The notes: generated from the letters alone by a model not told the origin. Positions 12,131 to 23,230 are shown, counted from the first letter of the stretch. The stretch is 64,000 bases of DNA from Erythrocercus mccallii (GCA_013397435.1 VZRG01000728.1:13242-77241), one strand, 5' to 3'. A program made the numbers and translations.

Positions 12131-12801
12131 AACTTCATTTCAAGTGCTAGTAAAGTATATGTAAATTATTAATCAGAAGGTTGAACTAACAACAGATCAC
12201 TGGATGCCATCCAGGACAGATGAGATGTGACCACTTGCATGCACTTCCTAAAAGCAAGAATTTTATCCTGCCATTTCAAATCTCTCAGGAAAGCCAGTAA
12301 GTTACACATATGCTGAGGGAAATCATGCTCAGAGTTAAGGATTCAGTATTGCACCACGCACTGTGGAAAAGAAATGAAGACAAATAAAGTATAAAATATT
12401 TTTTAAAGTTCAAATGCAGCGGTCTGTCTTGGAAGACAAAAAAGAGGATAAAAAAAGAATTGCTAAGTCCAAGCTGGCAGTTATTAGAATAGTAAAAACA
12501 TAGTGCTTATGTACATTATGGTTTAACTTAGATTAAAAACCATAACTTATCTGAAAACCCTCTTTTTAGTACATTGGGGGTTAAAGATGGTTCACAGCAG
12601 CTCTCACAATTAAATTGTTTTCCCCTCGCTTCAATAAACTATATTAAAAATCATTTCCTGAAAAGTAAGAAAAGATCATTATTTTGTTTGCAAACCAATC
12701 CCATGTTATTCCTTTAAAGGGAAATCATGTGGAGCTCCAGCACCAGGATCACAGATCCGAGCCCAGGCAGAGCCAGCAAAAAGCCCCACTCCTCTCCTGG
12801 T

Positions 12802-12863
12802 GTTTCACAGAACCATGGAATCCTTTAGGTTGGAAAAGCCCTCTAAGATCATCCAGTCCAACT
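12802..12863 (-). mobile_element. CR1 LINE 3' end fragment
   Basis: The stretch begins with the reversed CR1 terminal motif (TTTCACAGAACCATGGAATC) and continues through TTAGGTTGGAAAAGCC and AAGATCATCCAGTCCAAC. This is the typical inverted 3' end of a bird CR1. Only about 60 bp remain, as expected of extreme 5' truncation during target-primed reverse transcription. It is inert. Confidence 0.8.
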
Positions 12864-14814
12864 TGATGGGAGAGGGCTGAGGTTTACAGTTACCTCTTCC
12901 CTCTGGCTGTTTGCATTTGGTATGGGATAGCATTAAAAACATTTCCAAGGATAAGAGTGCAATGTGCAGTCTCCAACTGACTGGAGGCTCATGTGCTTGC
13001 CACGAGAGCAGCTATAAACAAACACACCATCAGCCATGAGGCCCGTGTTGAAAAGCAGGAAAACGCATGAACCTGTCCCCAGCAGGAAGGTGGGCTCTCC
13101 AGGCCACGTGCTGCACTCATGGCACTGTCCTCCCTCTGTTTACCATCCACCCTCTCCCCTTCCCAGGATTTCTGTCAGTATTTACGCAGGAATTTCCACC
13201 TCAGTAGATGTGGGTGATGCTGCTGTTCCCTCAGCACTGGAGGAGAGCTGCTCAGGAAGCACTGGGCTCTCCCCCTGGCACAGCCAGTGGCTTCTGAGGC
13301 ACTCCCTGACATGGTGCATCCCCAGAGGACACTGACAGCCTGTCGTGGGACACAGGCACACACAGGGTAGCCCCAAGTGGCACCAAGAATTCCCATTTCC
13401 ATCCCCTGCACTGCGAGCTGGGTGGCTCCATCGTGGAGGTGACAAAGTTAAAAAAGATGGGGAGAAATGGAAATATTCCTCCAGGCTTCGTTGTGGATGC
13501 AAAGGATCCTTGAGGGATTAAAATATGAAGATGGAAACTGTCATCTATTTTTGGAAATGTTTTCCTCTCAGGGACTAACTCCAAGGCTATTAATCAGCAT
13601 AACAAGAAGAGGAAGAGACTCTCAAAGATCAATTGCTCCTCGCTGGAGAAGTAGTTCAAAATAATTGTATATGTGTTGTGGTTCTTTTTGGTGTAATTGA
13701 ATGGTACCAAAAGAGTCAAGTATATTTAAGGGATAATCTCTCCTGTGCTGTAGTGAACAAAGCAATAAATGCCTGTTGAGATTGATTAATCACTGAGGAG
13801 GTGCCAAGGAGTTTAATCTGTCCCAGAAGTCTTTTATGACAAGGATCCTGCAAAGTGGTGGGGATTATTATTATGCATGAAAACTGATAGAAAATAAAAA
13901 ATATCCCTTGTCTTTGAAATGCACAAATATTATGTTTCTGCAACTAGCTGCAGGAAACCTCCACCCCAGAGGCTGGGATAAGGATCTGCTGGTAAAGCTG
14001 CCTGTGGACAGGAAAGGTTCCTGCAGTGTAATTCCTAGAAAGCTCTCCTGTCACCTCCCTCGTTCTGATGGAGATAAGGAGAGAAAAAGCACGGAATCAG
14101 ATTCTTCTGACAAAAGACGCTTCAACAGACAGACCTTTTAGCCTTGCAAAGCAGCAGAACAGTCATTTGAGCACACAGGTCCTCCAAGAGCCAGAAGAGC
14201 TTCACCAGGATCTCTCTGGCTGCACCTCCATCACAAACCACCCAGTGCCACAGCCAGGAACTTTCCCATTTATTTGGGAATATTTGGTGGATGCAGTAAT
14301 ATATCCCTGAACCATATTTTGGGAAGGATCTTCTTTTGCATCCCAGTTTCAGCTCAGAATTCCACTAACTCCTAACATGCCTTATGATACACAGCAGTTC
14401 AAATGCAGCCTTTATGAGCTGCCATAAAAATCTGGAATGAAAGCAAGTGCTTCTCCTCATGGAAGTGTAAAGGTGCATTGATCTGGTGCAAAGGTGAGGC
14501 TACAAACCTAAGCTGGATGTGGCCACCACTGCTTCAAACCCACAAAGGGCTGTGTGCTGGGAGTGCATTTTCACTGACATTGTGCAAAATCAAATGAAAG
14601 ACACGACGAGCATGAAAGCACCTCAGGGCTTGACTGCTGGCCCTTCAATTCAGCAGGACTTTCTCCATCAGCTTTAAAAAGTGTGGAGTTAGACCCCAAA
14701 GGAGAGCCACAGCTGCTGTTACCTTAGCAGAAGCTGCTACAGCTGTCTTGACCTGGCTTGCACAGGATGTGGTAAGAGCATTTTCTGGTTAAGGAACTGG
14801 ATGGGACCCAAGAG
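12864..14814. other. Non-coding DNA, no gene or repeat recognised
   Basis: This is mixed-composition sequence, moderately GC-rich at 13,030-13,450. Overlapping minus-strand open frames of about 80-110 codons at 13,175-13,584 have no recognisable family and no start context worth defending. I see nothing else. Confidence 0.5.
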
Positions 14815-14893
14815 ATCAGATTTCAGGCTTTATTTCTGCCCTAGACTTCCCATGTGACCTTGGGAACGTTGCTTAATTGTGGGTGTCTGTCCC
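14815..14893 (+). mobile_element. MIR SINE relic
   Basis: The core matches the MIR pattern: a degraded 'TTCTGCC...ACTT' stretch followed by CATGTGACCTTGGGAACGTT and GCTTAATTG. This corresponds to the conserved 'TGTGACCTTGGGCAAGTCACTTAA' part of the family, given here only as a landmark. MIR is an ancient tRNA-derived SINE of amniotes. It is strongly decayed, and the borders are approximate. Confidence 0.6.
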
Positions 14894-16004
14894 CAGTCAC
14901 ACACCACCACCGCCATTTCATTTCTGGTCCCAAACTGGACTTTTAGCAAGGGAGGATGGAGGATGTCTTGCTAAAGTGCACCACATACTTTGCACAATGT
15001 GGCCCCAGCACTGGCTGACACCTCTGTGATGCAAAAGCACTGGAATTCTGGAGCAGAAAATATTTTTCACATGGTATAAAACCTTATTTTGCCTACCTGA
15101 TTTGATAATGCTCAAAGCTGTAACTACTCAGGAATGAACTGTCCCTAACTCTTCTGAGAATATTTGTCTTGATTAATCTAATATGAACAGAAAATATTAG
15201 TACGAGAAAAGTCTGAAAATTGCTCTTTATTATTACTTGTATGTAATAGATGAGTTTAAAATAAAATTCATATTCCCTTCACCTTCTCCTGAACAGTAGC
15301 TGGTATTTGATATCAAGAGATTTTTCCTATTAAATTAATCAGAACTTGTCAAGTTCCAGGTAACGTCAAGGGTTGCTTTTTTTTTGGGGGGGGGGAAGGC
15401 TAACTTCAGAATGAATACCAGTGAGTTTGAAAAGGGTATGCATTTTTCATTATGTCAGATGAAAAGAACATCCTTCCTATTTGTATGATAGCGCAATAAA
15501 AGACATCACCAGTGACTTCAGCTCCTGGGTAATTTTTCACTTGTCTATCTGGTTCATTTTTCTTTGATCAAACAAAGACTAAAAATACTGTGGCATTTTA
15601 CTACTTCAAAACTCAGGCATACGCAGACTTTATCTTTCCAAGGGAATATTGGAAACTACTGAATATTTGAATTGCCTGAACTCGGTGGTTTTCGGATGAG
15701 GACCAATTTCACCAAGCGTAGCAGAACTGCAGCCTCGCTTCTCACAGCACTCACTGCAGCCCCACCCCAGTGCTGCTCCCAGCCAAGGCACAAGTGGGGC
15801 TGAACCAAGCAGGTGCAAGCTGGGGGGAGTTGCAGTGCCTCACCTTTACTGCCAAGATATTTGAAAATCATCTTAATATCTTTCTTTTTCCCACCAGAGG
15901 AATAAAATGACAATGTCAGCAGTGGCTCCGGCTCCTTGGTTGTTTAAGCATCCCCTCCAGTCACCTGATCCTGATTAATTTTTCCCCCATGCTGCCTGCT
16001 GGCC
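14894..16004. other. Non-coding DNA, no gene recognised
   Basis: AT-rich sequence lies at 15,100-15,660. A T9-G10 junction at 15,377-15,395 is the only striking simple-sequence feature. No element or gene is supported. Confidence 0.5.
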
Positions 16005-16560
16005 TTTGTCTTTTACTTTCTACCTTATAGCCATGCTTATCTTTGAGCACTTCCCCTAATCCCACTCACTTCTCTATCATTTATTTTCCTCCTTTGTCCC
16101 CAAAATCAATGGCAAAGTTCTTAACTTTTGTGCCTGAACTTCCTCTCCTTTATCTCACTTCCCCTCCTCTCTGCAGCGGTGTGTTGGTACTTCTGCTGTC
16201 TCCACCACACATTCATTCAGCATTTTCTGAAATGCTTTTCTTCCCTTCTCCATCGCTGGCTCTCCACCTTCCCCTGAGCGAGAGCTCCAGCAGCTTTCCC
16301 AGCTCACCAGGAGCTCCAGCCCTCTGCTCACCCTTTCTGCTGAGGCAATGACTGCCCACGTCCTGAAGGGCCTTTGCTCCACATCTGCTGTCGAGCCCCT
16401 CTGCAGTTTTCTCACCAGTCACTCCACCAGCACTGCCAGTGGAACCTCTGCTCCCAGATGTGCCCACATCTGCATCTGGCCCTTCAAAACACTTTTGCCT
16501 CAATCTTCAACTTTTCCGTCCTGGCCTTACAATCGCCTGGATTTCTATGATGAAGCTTTC
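16005..16560. other. Pyrimidine-biased tract
   Basis: About 550 bp show a marked excess of C and T on the plus strand. The tract leads into the L2-like tail listed next and may be the upstream part of that relic. Open frames here (up to about 100 codons, Ser/Pro/Leu-rich) follow from the composition and show no domain. Confidence 0.4.
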
Positions 16561-16755
16561 CCTTCTCCTAAAGCCTTCCCTGCAACTCATCCTCTTTCTT
16601 CTCACCATTAATAATCCCTGCTCCCTCCCTCATCTAAACTGCTCAGTGTCTCTTGCCTTTTTTAGCCTGTAAGTGCTTTGGGACAGGGAACATGGATCAT
16701 CTATGTTTATAGAGTGACTGGTAAATTCTGTGACACTGTATAAATATTTCCTTTA
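16560..16755 (+). mobile_element. Ancient L2/L3-like LINE 3' relic
   Basis: The order of landmarks fits L2-type LINE tails: a 'CTAAAGCCTTCCCTGCAACT' stretch, a pyrimidine-rich segment, then TAGCCTGTAAGTGCTTTGGG and ACAGGGAACATGG, ending near TATAAATATTTCC. The 'TGTAAG...GGGACAGGGA' motif is the most diagnostic. It is heavily diverged, and the boundaries and exact family are uncertain. Confidence 0.45.
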
Positions 16756-16849
16756 TTAATTACAGTCTCCAGCATGAGACCTTTCTTCAAAAAAGGTCTG
16801 CAGAAAGGAAATACATATTTTGGCAGCATCTCATTGAGTGTGTTGACCT

Positions 16850-17080
16850 CCGTGTATAATTTCCCTCGCAGCACAGGAAAGGACATCCCACAGCGATCGC
16901 TATCGGCGCGGCAGACACGCAGCCCTCCTTCCTCATGCAGCAGATAAAGAGCTATCTGTTAACCTCCTGTTTGTCTCCACATCATCACAGACCCACTACC
17001 TGATAACATTTTAAGTGAGGGTGACACTTCCTACACCTCAGCTCCTACAATTAGATCTGGGTGTCACAGAACATCACGTC
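16850..17080. promoter_or_regulatory. CpG/GATA-rich candidate regulatory block
   Basis: A small CpG cluster sits in CpG-poor surroundings at 16,892-16,920 and includes the perfect palindrome AGCGATCGCT. It is followed at 16,941-16,958 by an exact inverted repeat of GATA-type sites (CAGATA, six-base spacer AAGAGC, TATCTG) and then GTTAAC. A further GATAA lies downstream near 17,002. Clusters of this kind are common in enhancers. No conservation or chromatin evidence is available here. Confidence 0.25.
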
Positions 17081-18778
17081 GGTGCAGGTAAGGAGAAGGG
17101 AGGCATTAATCTTCCCTGGCAGCACCAGTGCCAACTGTTTGTCAGGGCTGGAGTAACATTTCACTTCATTCCCTCACTTTGACACGAGGCTTTCTGTGGT
17201 GTTCCAGCCTTCCCTGTCAGTGGGCACTGGCTGAGGAGCTCATTGTGCGGATGTTTCCTCAGCTGGCCAACAATTGACTTTTGTGTGCTTCCCACTCATA
17301 CAGCATCTTATGGTGCTGCTGAGGGGGAGAAAAACTCTTCTGGTGCCTGGGCTGAGTGGGGGGCACAGAGGAGCCTTGGCAAGTGAGTGTCCCACAGTGT
17401 GTGGAATAGGGAGAACAAAGAGACTGAGTAGAAGGGAAAATCCAGGGAGGAAATAAACGCCCTTGCCAAAAATACTATAAATAAATGCGGCCACAGGCAG
17501 CCCAGCCTGGTCTCAATAATGCCCAGGCTCTTCTTTCAAACTCTTCCCCTGCTCTGCAGAGCTGTATCTGTACAGCCACACAGACACAGCAACAGAAGTG
17601 TCTTTACTCTCACATATTTACAATCACTTTTAATTTTTATAGGGAGGCAGATTAAATTTTGTTCATAAAATACACTTTTTATCATTATGACTGTTCCCAC
17701 ATTAGGAATTGTATCAGTTACAACTACACCAAGTATCTAAATATATTTTAAATAATCAGCTGCCTTACCCAAATAGATGAATATGGAATGTGTAGAGACC
17801 TCACTCCAGTCCTTCATCAGCTCTCTCATAAATGAGTCTTAATGAAATATTGACTTAGTGCTGGCACTGTTTCAAGAGCTTGCTTGCACCTTACCCCAAC
17901 CAGTGTAATATCAAAAGCCTAATCACAGCATAAATCATCACAAACAAACAAACAATCAAACAAACATGTTTGATTGCTTTGCTACACGAGAATTTAACAA
18001 GGCTTTCCCAACTGGGATCCTGGAAGCGAGGTAAGCCCAAATTGACAGCTGCTCTGCTGGAAACTGTAATGATCAGGACCCAGCAGGAAAAAAAGTCTGT
18101 GTGAACCAGGATTTTAAAGAGCCAACGATGCCTCAGTAAAAACTCTTATGGTGGAGAGATTGTTCATTCTGAATAGCTATTGAGCCCATCAATACCTGTG
18201 CCCTACTGCAGACGGAACACAGAATATTTCTACCCCAGTGTTGTATTCACCTCCTTTTACAAATTTCCTCCAGAAAACAGAGCAATAATGAAATGATGTT
18301 ACAAAATTGTGCAAAAAGCAAAGGCAAAGCCATCAGAGAGCTGCAGAGGGTCCCATGGTGCCAAAGGACTCTGTGGCAAAACAGCAGATCGAATTCAATT
18401 CTGCCAAGCTCAAAGGGAAGCCCCCAGCCTTGTCTCTGTGTACTCACTGATGAGCTCCTCTTCAGTTCTCACCACTTAGAAAAGAGATCTGAGACCCACT
18501 GCTGATAGTTTGAAGGAACATCAGTCAAAGCTCCTAGGCAGCCAAAAAGGCAACTAGAATCTATAGGCATGTGTGCCTGAAAGCTCATTTAATTTTTCCA
18601 GCTGTATAGTTGGTGCAATAAAAGGTGCTACATCTGTCCATGAGCTCTGATCCGTCTGTACCCTTCCACCATCCCAAGTACAGCAAAATGCCACTAAACC
18701 AGATAACATCATTATGCCATAGATAAATTCATGTATGCTCACCTCTAGACTATTGTGTGCCATTCCCCTGTATCCCCC
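17080..18778. other. Non-coding DNA, no gene recognised
   Basis: The only structured item is the AAAC-rich hairpin at 17,942-17,976, listed separately. Open frames are short and unsupported. Confidence 0.5.
17942..17976. repeat. AAAC-rich simple repeat with perfect 10-bp inverted repeat
   Basis: A short (AAAC)n tract runs into CAATCAAACA (17,953-17,962), a four-base loop AACA, and its exact complement TGTTTGATTG (17,967-17,976). The stem could form a small hairpin or cruciform. It may simply have arisen by a template-switch event at the simple repeat. Confidence 0.85.
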
Positions 18779-19076
18779 TCAGCTTGGAAAATGAGATGAT
18801 TGAAGGGGAAATATGATAAAGATCTGTAACAGCCTGAGTGGCATGGAGGAGGTGTAATGGGAACGATTATGTGGTACTCAATTTAAGAATAAGTGTTTGC
18901 CACATGAAACTTCTGAGCAGTTAAAGCAAATAGCAGGAACTAGGTGGTTTTTTTCCCACGTAAAACCTACTTAAATTGTGGAATTAATTTGCCTTGGTGT
19001 GTCAACTCTATAAAAACATTAATGGGTTTTAAAGGGAGAAGACAAATTTACATGGGAAAAGTCCAAAGGATGGATT
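18779..19076 (+). mobile_element. Ancestral amniote CR1 relic
   Basis: This is about 300 bp with the landmark order of old CR1 3' regions known from turtles and crocodilians: CTTGGAAAATGAGATGATTG, then AAATATGATAAAGATCTGTA, GAGTGGCATGGAGGAGGTG, CCACATGAAACTTCTGAGCA, and finally GGGTTTTAAAGGGAGAAGAC with AAATTTACATGGG. It is much more diverged than the other CR1 copies here, implying insertion before modern birds radiated. It has no coding capacity. Confidence 0.65.
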
Positions 19077-19383
19077 GTGCCTCTTTCTTCCTCTTTCCAC
19101 TCCTCTGTTTATAATGAGCTGTACTGACTTGTTCCTCCTTAGAGTGGTCTCACACCTCTTTCAGTGTCCACACTTGCTGATTGCTCTGGGCTCTTTCATT
19201 ATTGTGCAGTTTCTGCTTTATGTGGCTTCCTGCTGGTGGCTAAAGAAAATGATTGAATATGGAGAATATGTCAAAATATGGCCTTAACATGCCTATAGCT
19301 CCTCATGGGGAGCAGGCATAGAGAAGGGAAAGTATGGATGAGGACACATTTGGTGTCCCAAAATGATAGTTTTCCCATAACTA

Positions 19384-19535
19384 CACAGAATCACGCAGAA
19401 TCATTTAGGATGGAAAGTGTTTCCAAGATTGAGTACAGTCTGTGACTGATCACCACCTTGTCACCCAGACCAGAGCTCTGAGTGCCACATCCAGCCATTC
19501 CTTGGACATCTCCAGGGATGGAGACTCCAGCACCT
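19384..19535 (-). mobile_element. CR1 LINE 3' end, older copy
   Basis: Inverted CR1 3' end: CACAGAATCACGCAGAATCA, TTTAGGATGGAAAG, a degraded middle, then AGTGCCACATCCAGCCATTC and CTCCAGGGATGGAGACTCCA. The order matches CR1 read on the minus strand. It is more diverged than the plus-strand copy 130 bp to its right. Confidence 0.8.
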
Positions 19536-19667
19536 ATTTGTGGTTATAAAGATTAAGGTGGTTACAAAGACCAAGCTGCAACCTGGAGCCAACACTACCA
19601 GGAAAACAATATTTATCTATCTTAAAAATCAGGTTTTTACCTGAAATAAGTGGCTTTTTGTATCTAA

Positions 19668-19926
19668 TGGCTTCAAACTGCTGGAGGGCAGGGTTAAATG
19701 GAATGTTGGGAGGGAACTGTTCCCTGTGAGGGTGGGCAGGCCCTGGCCCAGGGTGCCCAGAGCAGCTGTGGCTGCCCCTGGATCCCTGGCAGTGCCCAAG
19801 GCCAGGTGGGACATTGGGGCTTGGAGCACCCTGACATAGTGGAAGGTGTCCCCGCCCATGGCAGGGGTGGCACTGGGTGGGCTCTAAGGTCCATTCCAAC
19901 CCAGACCATTCCATGTTTCTGTGATT
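19668..19926 (+). mobile_element. CR1 LINE 3' end
   Basis: Plus-oriented CR1 tail. The landmarks in order are TTCCCTGTGAGGGTGGGCAG, CAGGGTGCCCAGAGCAGCTG, GCTGCCCCTGGATCCCTGGC, GGCTTGGAGCACCCTGACAT, CCATTCCAACCCAGACCATT and the terminal TTTCTGTGATT. It is 5'-truncated and lies head-to-head with the older minus-strand copy at 19,384-19,535. The long minus-strand open frames crossing it are artefacts of the repeat. Confidence 0.95.
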
Positions 19927-20442
19927 ATATTTGTATTTATTAACCACCCTCCAGCAAAGCTTTGCCCTTTGCTGGAGCCAGGGACCAGGCAGTGTCCCTG
20001 CTCCCTGGTTAGGAATGGCTTTAGCTGGAGCAAACCTCTGCCTGTGCAGCAGCTGTCACTTCAGACAAGAAGGAGCCTCTGCAGAACATGGGAAGCACAG
20101 TGCTTGTGTTCAGCCTCTGCACAGCTGCTGCCTTTATCAGCACTATCATGTTTAAGGTTTCACACAGTGTGCAGGATAAGCAGCTTTAAGTTGTCTGCAT
20201 GCAACCACAAACAGGGAGTGTGAAAGTCAGGATTAAGGCTGGGGTCTTCTTGGCTTCACTCCTGCACTTCCTTAGTCCACAGTTCATTAGTACAGAGGGA
20301 CAGAAATGCTGGCTTTGACCTCGGATTTATTCCAGTGTCCTGGAGCACAGGATTAGAAATCTCTTCCAAAATCATTCCTCATTAGCCTTCAAAGTTATTC
20401 AGAATATTTTCATATCCACAGGTCCCTGTTGCCATCAGAGGG

Positions 20443-20472
20443 CACAATCGCACACACACGCTCACACACACA
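20443..20472 (+). repeat. Imperfect (CA)n dinucleotide tract
   Basis: Two short CA runs are separated by GCT, about 30 bp in all. It is an interrupted microsatellite and probably stable in length. Confidence 0.85.
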
Positions 20473-21164
20473 TAGATCAACCTCCTTCCCTCCCCAGAAC
20501 AGCTTTTCCTCATTTGAGGCTACACTGCACAACTCCTGTTCCTGCCAGTGGGAGTTGTGTGTGCATCTAAGAAGAGAATTTGGCTGCAGAACAGTATTTT
20601 AACTACTATATTTAACATATTGTATTATGACATTTACAATATTTCCCCCAAAGCTCTTCTCAGATTGAAGAGAAGAGATTCTCTGCGTTGTGCTGGCCCT
20701 TTTTCCTTGCTGATTGACAGGGAAATTAAATCAGTTCATTGCTTGTATGTTGTACACGACTAATTGTGCTCAGCATGGTTGAGCAATAGCTCATTCTGTG
20801 AGCCACCCCATGGACTTCCCCAGAGCCTCTCCCTCCTGATCGAGGCTGGGCTCTGCCTCTGCATCTCAATGAAGATCTTTGTCACCAGAGAAGGTCTGGG
20901 GGTTGGGGGCTTGTTTTATTTTGGGGGAGGTTGTCTGGGTTTCTCTGGGTGCATTCAGCTGTTTGAATGTTTTTCTGTAAAACTGGATTGGAATAACATT
21001 TATAGCAAAAATCTGTTTCATTTGATGTTAATTATTTAATATAAATTCAGTTATTATGCCATGCCCCAGTAGCACACAAACTGTTCAGCCATAAACAGAT
21101 GAAAGACTACTTCAGGGGCAAACCAGTAACGTCTGGAGACATGAGTCAGATAACAGAGTTTTGG

Positions 21165-21183
21165 AGAGGAGGAGGAGGAGGAA
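21165..21183 (+). repeat. Short (GGA)n tract
   Basis: GAGAGGAGGAGGAGGAGGA forms a small purine-only trinucleotide repeat. Confidence 0.85.
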
Positions 21184-22889
21184 TCTATATCCAAGAGTAA
21201 CTGAACACAGCCCTTTTAATCTCAAAATAGGACTATCAATTCACAGAGATAAATTAGTCTTCTGAAATGTTTGGTTCTGTGGGCCTCGGAAGAATAAAGC
21301 AGTGTGCACAATTTTGTAGAGAGGGAATAGTTCATTGAGACCAAAAAAAAAAATTCAACTTCAAAACAAAAGCATAGGAGTGCATTAATTTCCCTGGAGT
21401 CCTTTGGAACGGTTTGGATAATTTCTAGTGTTATTCATACAGGCTTTTAGAGCAAACTATTACAAGAGGAAACTTCCCTATACCCAAAGCCCAAGATATG
21501 TCTTAAGTGTACAACCAGAGGCAGATCAAAATTCATCAAAGAACTCCCCAGTGCCCTCAGACAGACGCGTGATGGTCACAACTTCTGCCTCTGAATGCTT
21601 GAAAGCTGATTCTGTTGGAAACATGTAGCATTCCTCCTCTTCTAGTCAGGTTTTGGCTGGATTTGAGGATTGCACCTCGGATTTGTGTTGGCTTGGACCT
21701 GGAGTAGGCAACTTCCCATGTCCCTGCTGCAAGAACCTTCACCTCTGAAAAATTCAGGCTCACGGAAGAGTTCAATGGAGTGACCCCCAATTTGGTAATA
21801 TTTAATGGCACTTCATCTAGGGTCCATTACATGCTTTGGGATCTGTTTGTGGGCATCCTGAGCATCCCCTGCTGAACCTGAGCATGGCTGGTGCCTTAGG
21901 AACCTCTCCCCAGCACAAGGCCATGTAGGGCTGTGTCAACACATGCTCCAAGTCCATTTGCCAGAAGTAGCTGCTTATTTCAAAAGCTGAATGCCATTCT
22001 GGAAGGTAATTTGAGCACTTCAGAATGTATACCTGATTGAAAGTCAGTGACATTGAAGGGGCAATTCATCTTATCTCCCTTAGCTGTCCAAAAGTCAGCC
22101 CAGGCTCCCTGGGATTCCTCACAGGCAGCAGAGAGCAAGGTTCCTGAGGCTGGTGACGGATGTGGGTGACATGTGTAGGCTCTGAGCTTTCTCCACTGGC
22201 ACAAAGAGAGCACAGGCATCCATGTGGGACAGATATCTAACTTTTAAACAATTAGAGATGCATAAATTAGGGGTTTAAGTATTCTGAAATGTAGTACAGG
22301 GTACAGATACCGAAAAAAACATGTTAGATGGTGTGTAACTCCCTGCTGATGTGAATTAGGAGTTTCCAGGGCCCCCAAACAACTCTTCTATAGGTCCCTG
22401 CTATGCCTAACTCTCAGATTTCCATGCAGCTGGGATGTCACTGTTAGGCTCACAGCACAGGGTGTAAGTGTACCCTGGTACAACCTCTGCACAATTAGGA
22501 ATCCAAGTAACTCCATGAATTTAGCTCCCAGTTCACGCTTGAAATAGCACAGGGTTGGCTTTTTAGTAGTTTCTCCTCTGTGCTTTGTACTCCCACCTGC
22601 AGAATGCTCATGCCCCAGAGGTTTAAGAAGAATAGGTTGTGTTTTAGGGACAACAGAGCACTTGGCAGCACTGGGACATGCACCCCGTGGTGGTAGAGAC
22701 CAGTGGGAACTTTGAGGTAGATCCAGCCTTTAAGCAAGCCTTTTTGAGAACTGCCAAGCCCAAAGCTCAGCAGACACCTCAGGCACCAGGGAAGCTGAAG
22801 GAACTCTTTCAGTGTCTGTCCCTGTAGTTGTAAAGTCTGTCACTGCAGTTCACGAGAGACAACTAATCAATAACCGTGGAACCAAATAG

Positions 22890-23230
22890 GCAAATAAAAA
22901 TAAAATCCATTAAGATGGCAGAGGTATTTACTTGTTGTATTTACACCATGGAGAGCTGCACTGTCAGTCAGTGCTTCCCCTTCACAAGATAGAAGCAATT
23001 TGTGCAGACTGATCCCAGTTTTCTCATTAATATGTAAATGAGGCATGCCAGTTGTTAGGTTAGAAGAAAGCTGTCATGTTTATTGTGACAGATTTAATGG
23101 ATGTGTTTGGATTGTGCATTCAATGTGTTTTCAAGAGCATGTCTTATCTTTGTTTAGGCAGTAAATCAAACATGTAAACAACAATTCATTAGCATCTGTC
23201 AGAAGCTCAAAGCTACATTGTTATAGTTGA
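22890..23230. promoter_or_regulatory. Candidate conserved enhancer-like block
   Basis: This is repeat-free AT-rich DNA with an ordered set of transcription-factor-type words. There are three TALE-homeodomain cores: CTGTCA at 23,071, TGACAG at 23,086 (an inverted pair separated by nine bases) and CTGTCA at 23,196. There is also an octamer-like ATGTAAAT at 23,032 and a forkhead-like GTAAACA at 23,174. There is no open frame across it. The texture is typical of developmental conserved non-coding elements, but this is inference until aligned with other species. Confidence 0.3.

Larger units (their letters stand above)
7979..12801. other. Non-coding DNA with GC-rich and AT-rich patches
   Basis: No gene is recognised. 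AT-rich blocks at about 9,530-9,740 and 11,900-12,680 contrast with a GC-rich patch at about 9,880-10,700 that holds a minisatellite. Open frames in the GC-rich patch reach 200 codons, but they arise because GC-rich DNA has few stops, and the longest runs through the minisatellite. Confidence 0.5.
19927..22889. other. Non-coding DNA, no gene recognised
   Basis: It holds a short CA-rich tract (20,443-20,472), a G-run cluster (20,898-20,939) and a (GGA)n tract (21,165-21,183). No open frame has recognisable content. Confidence 0.5.
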
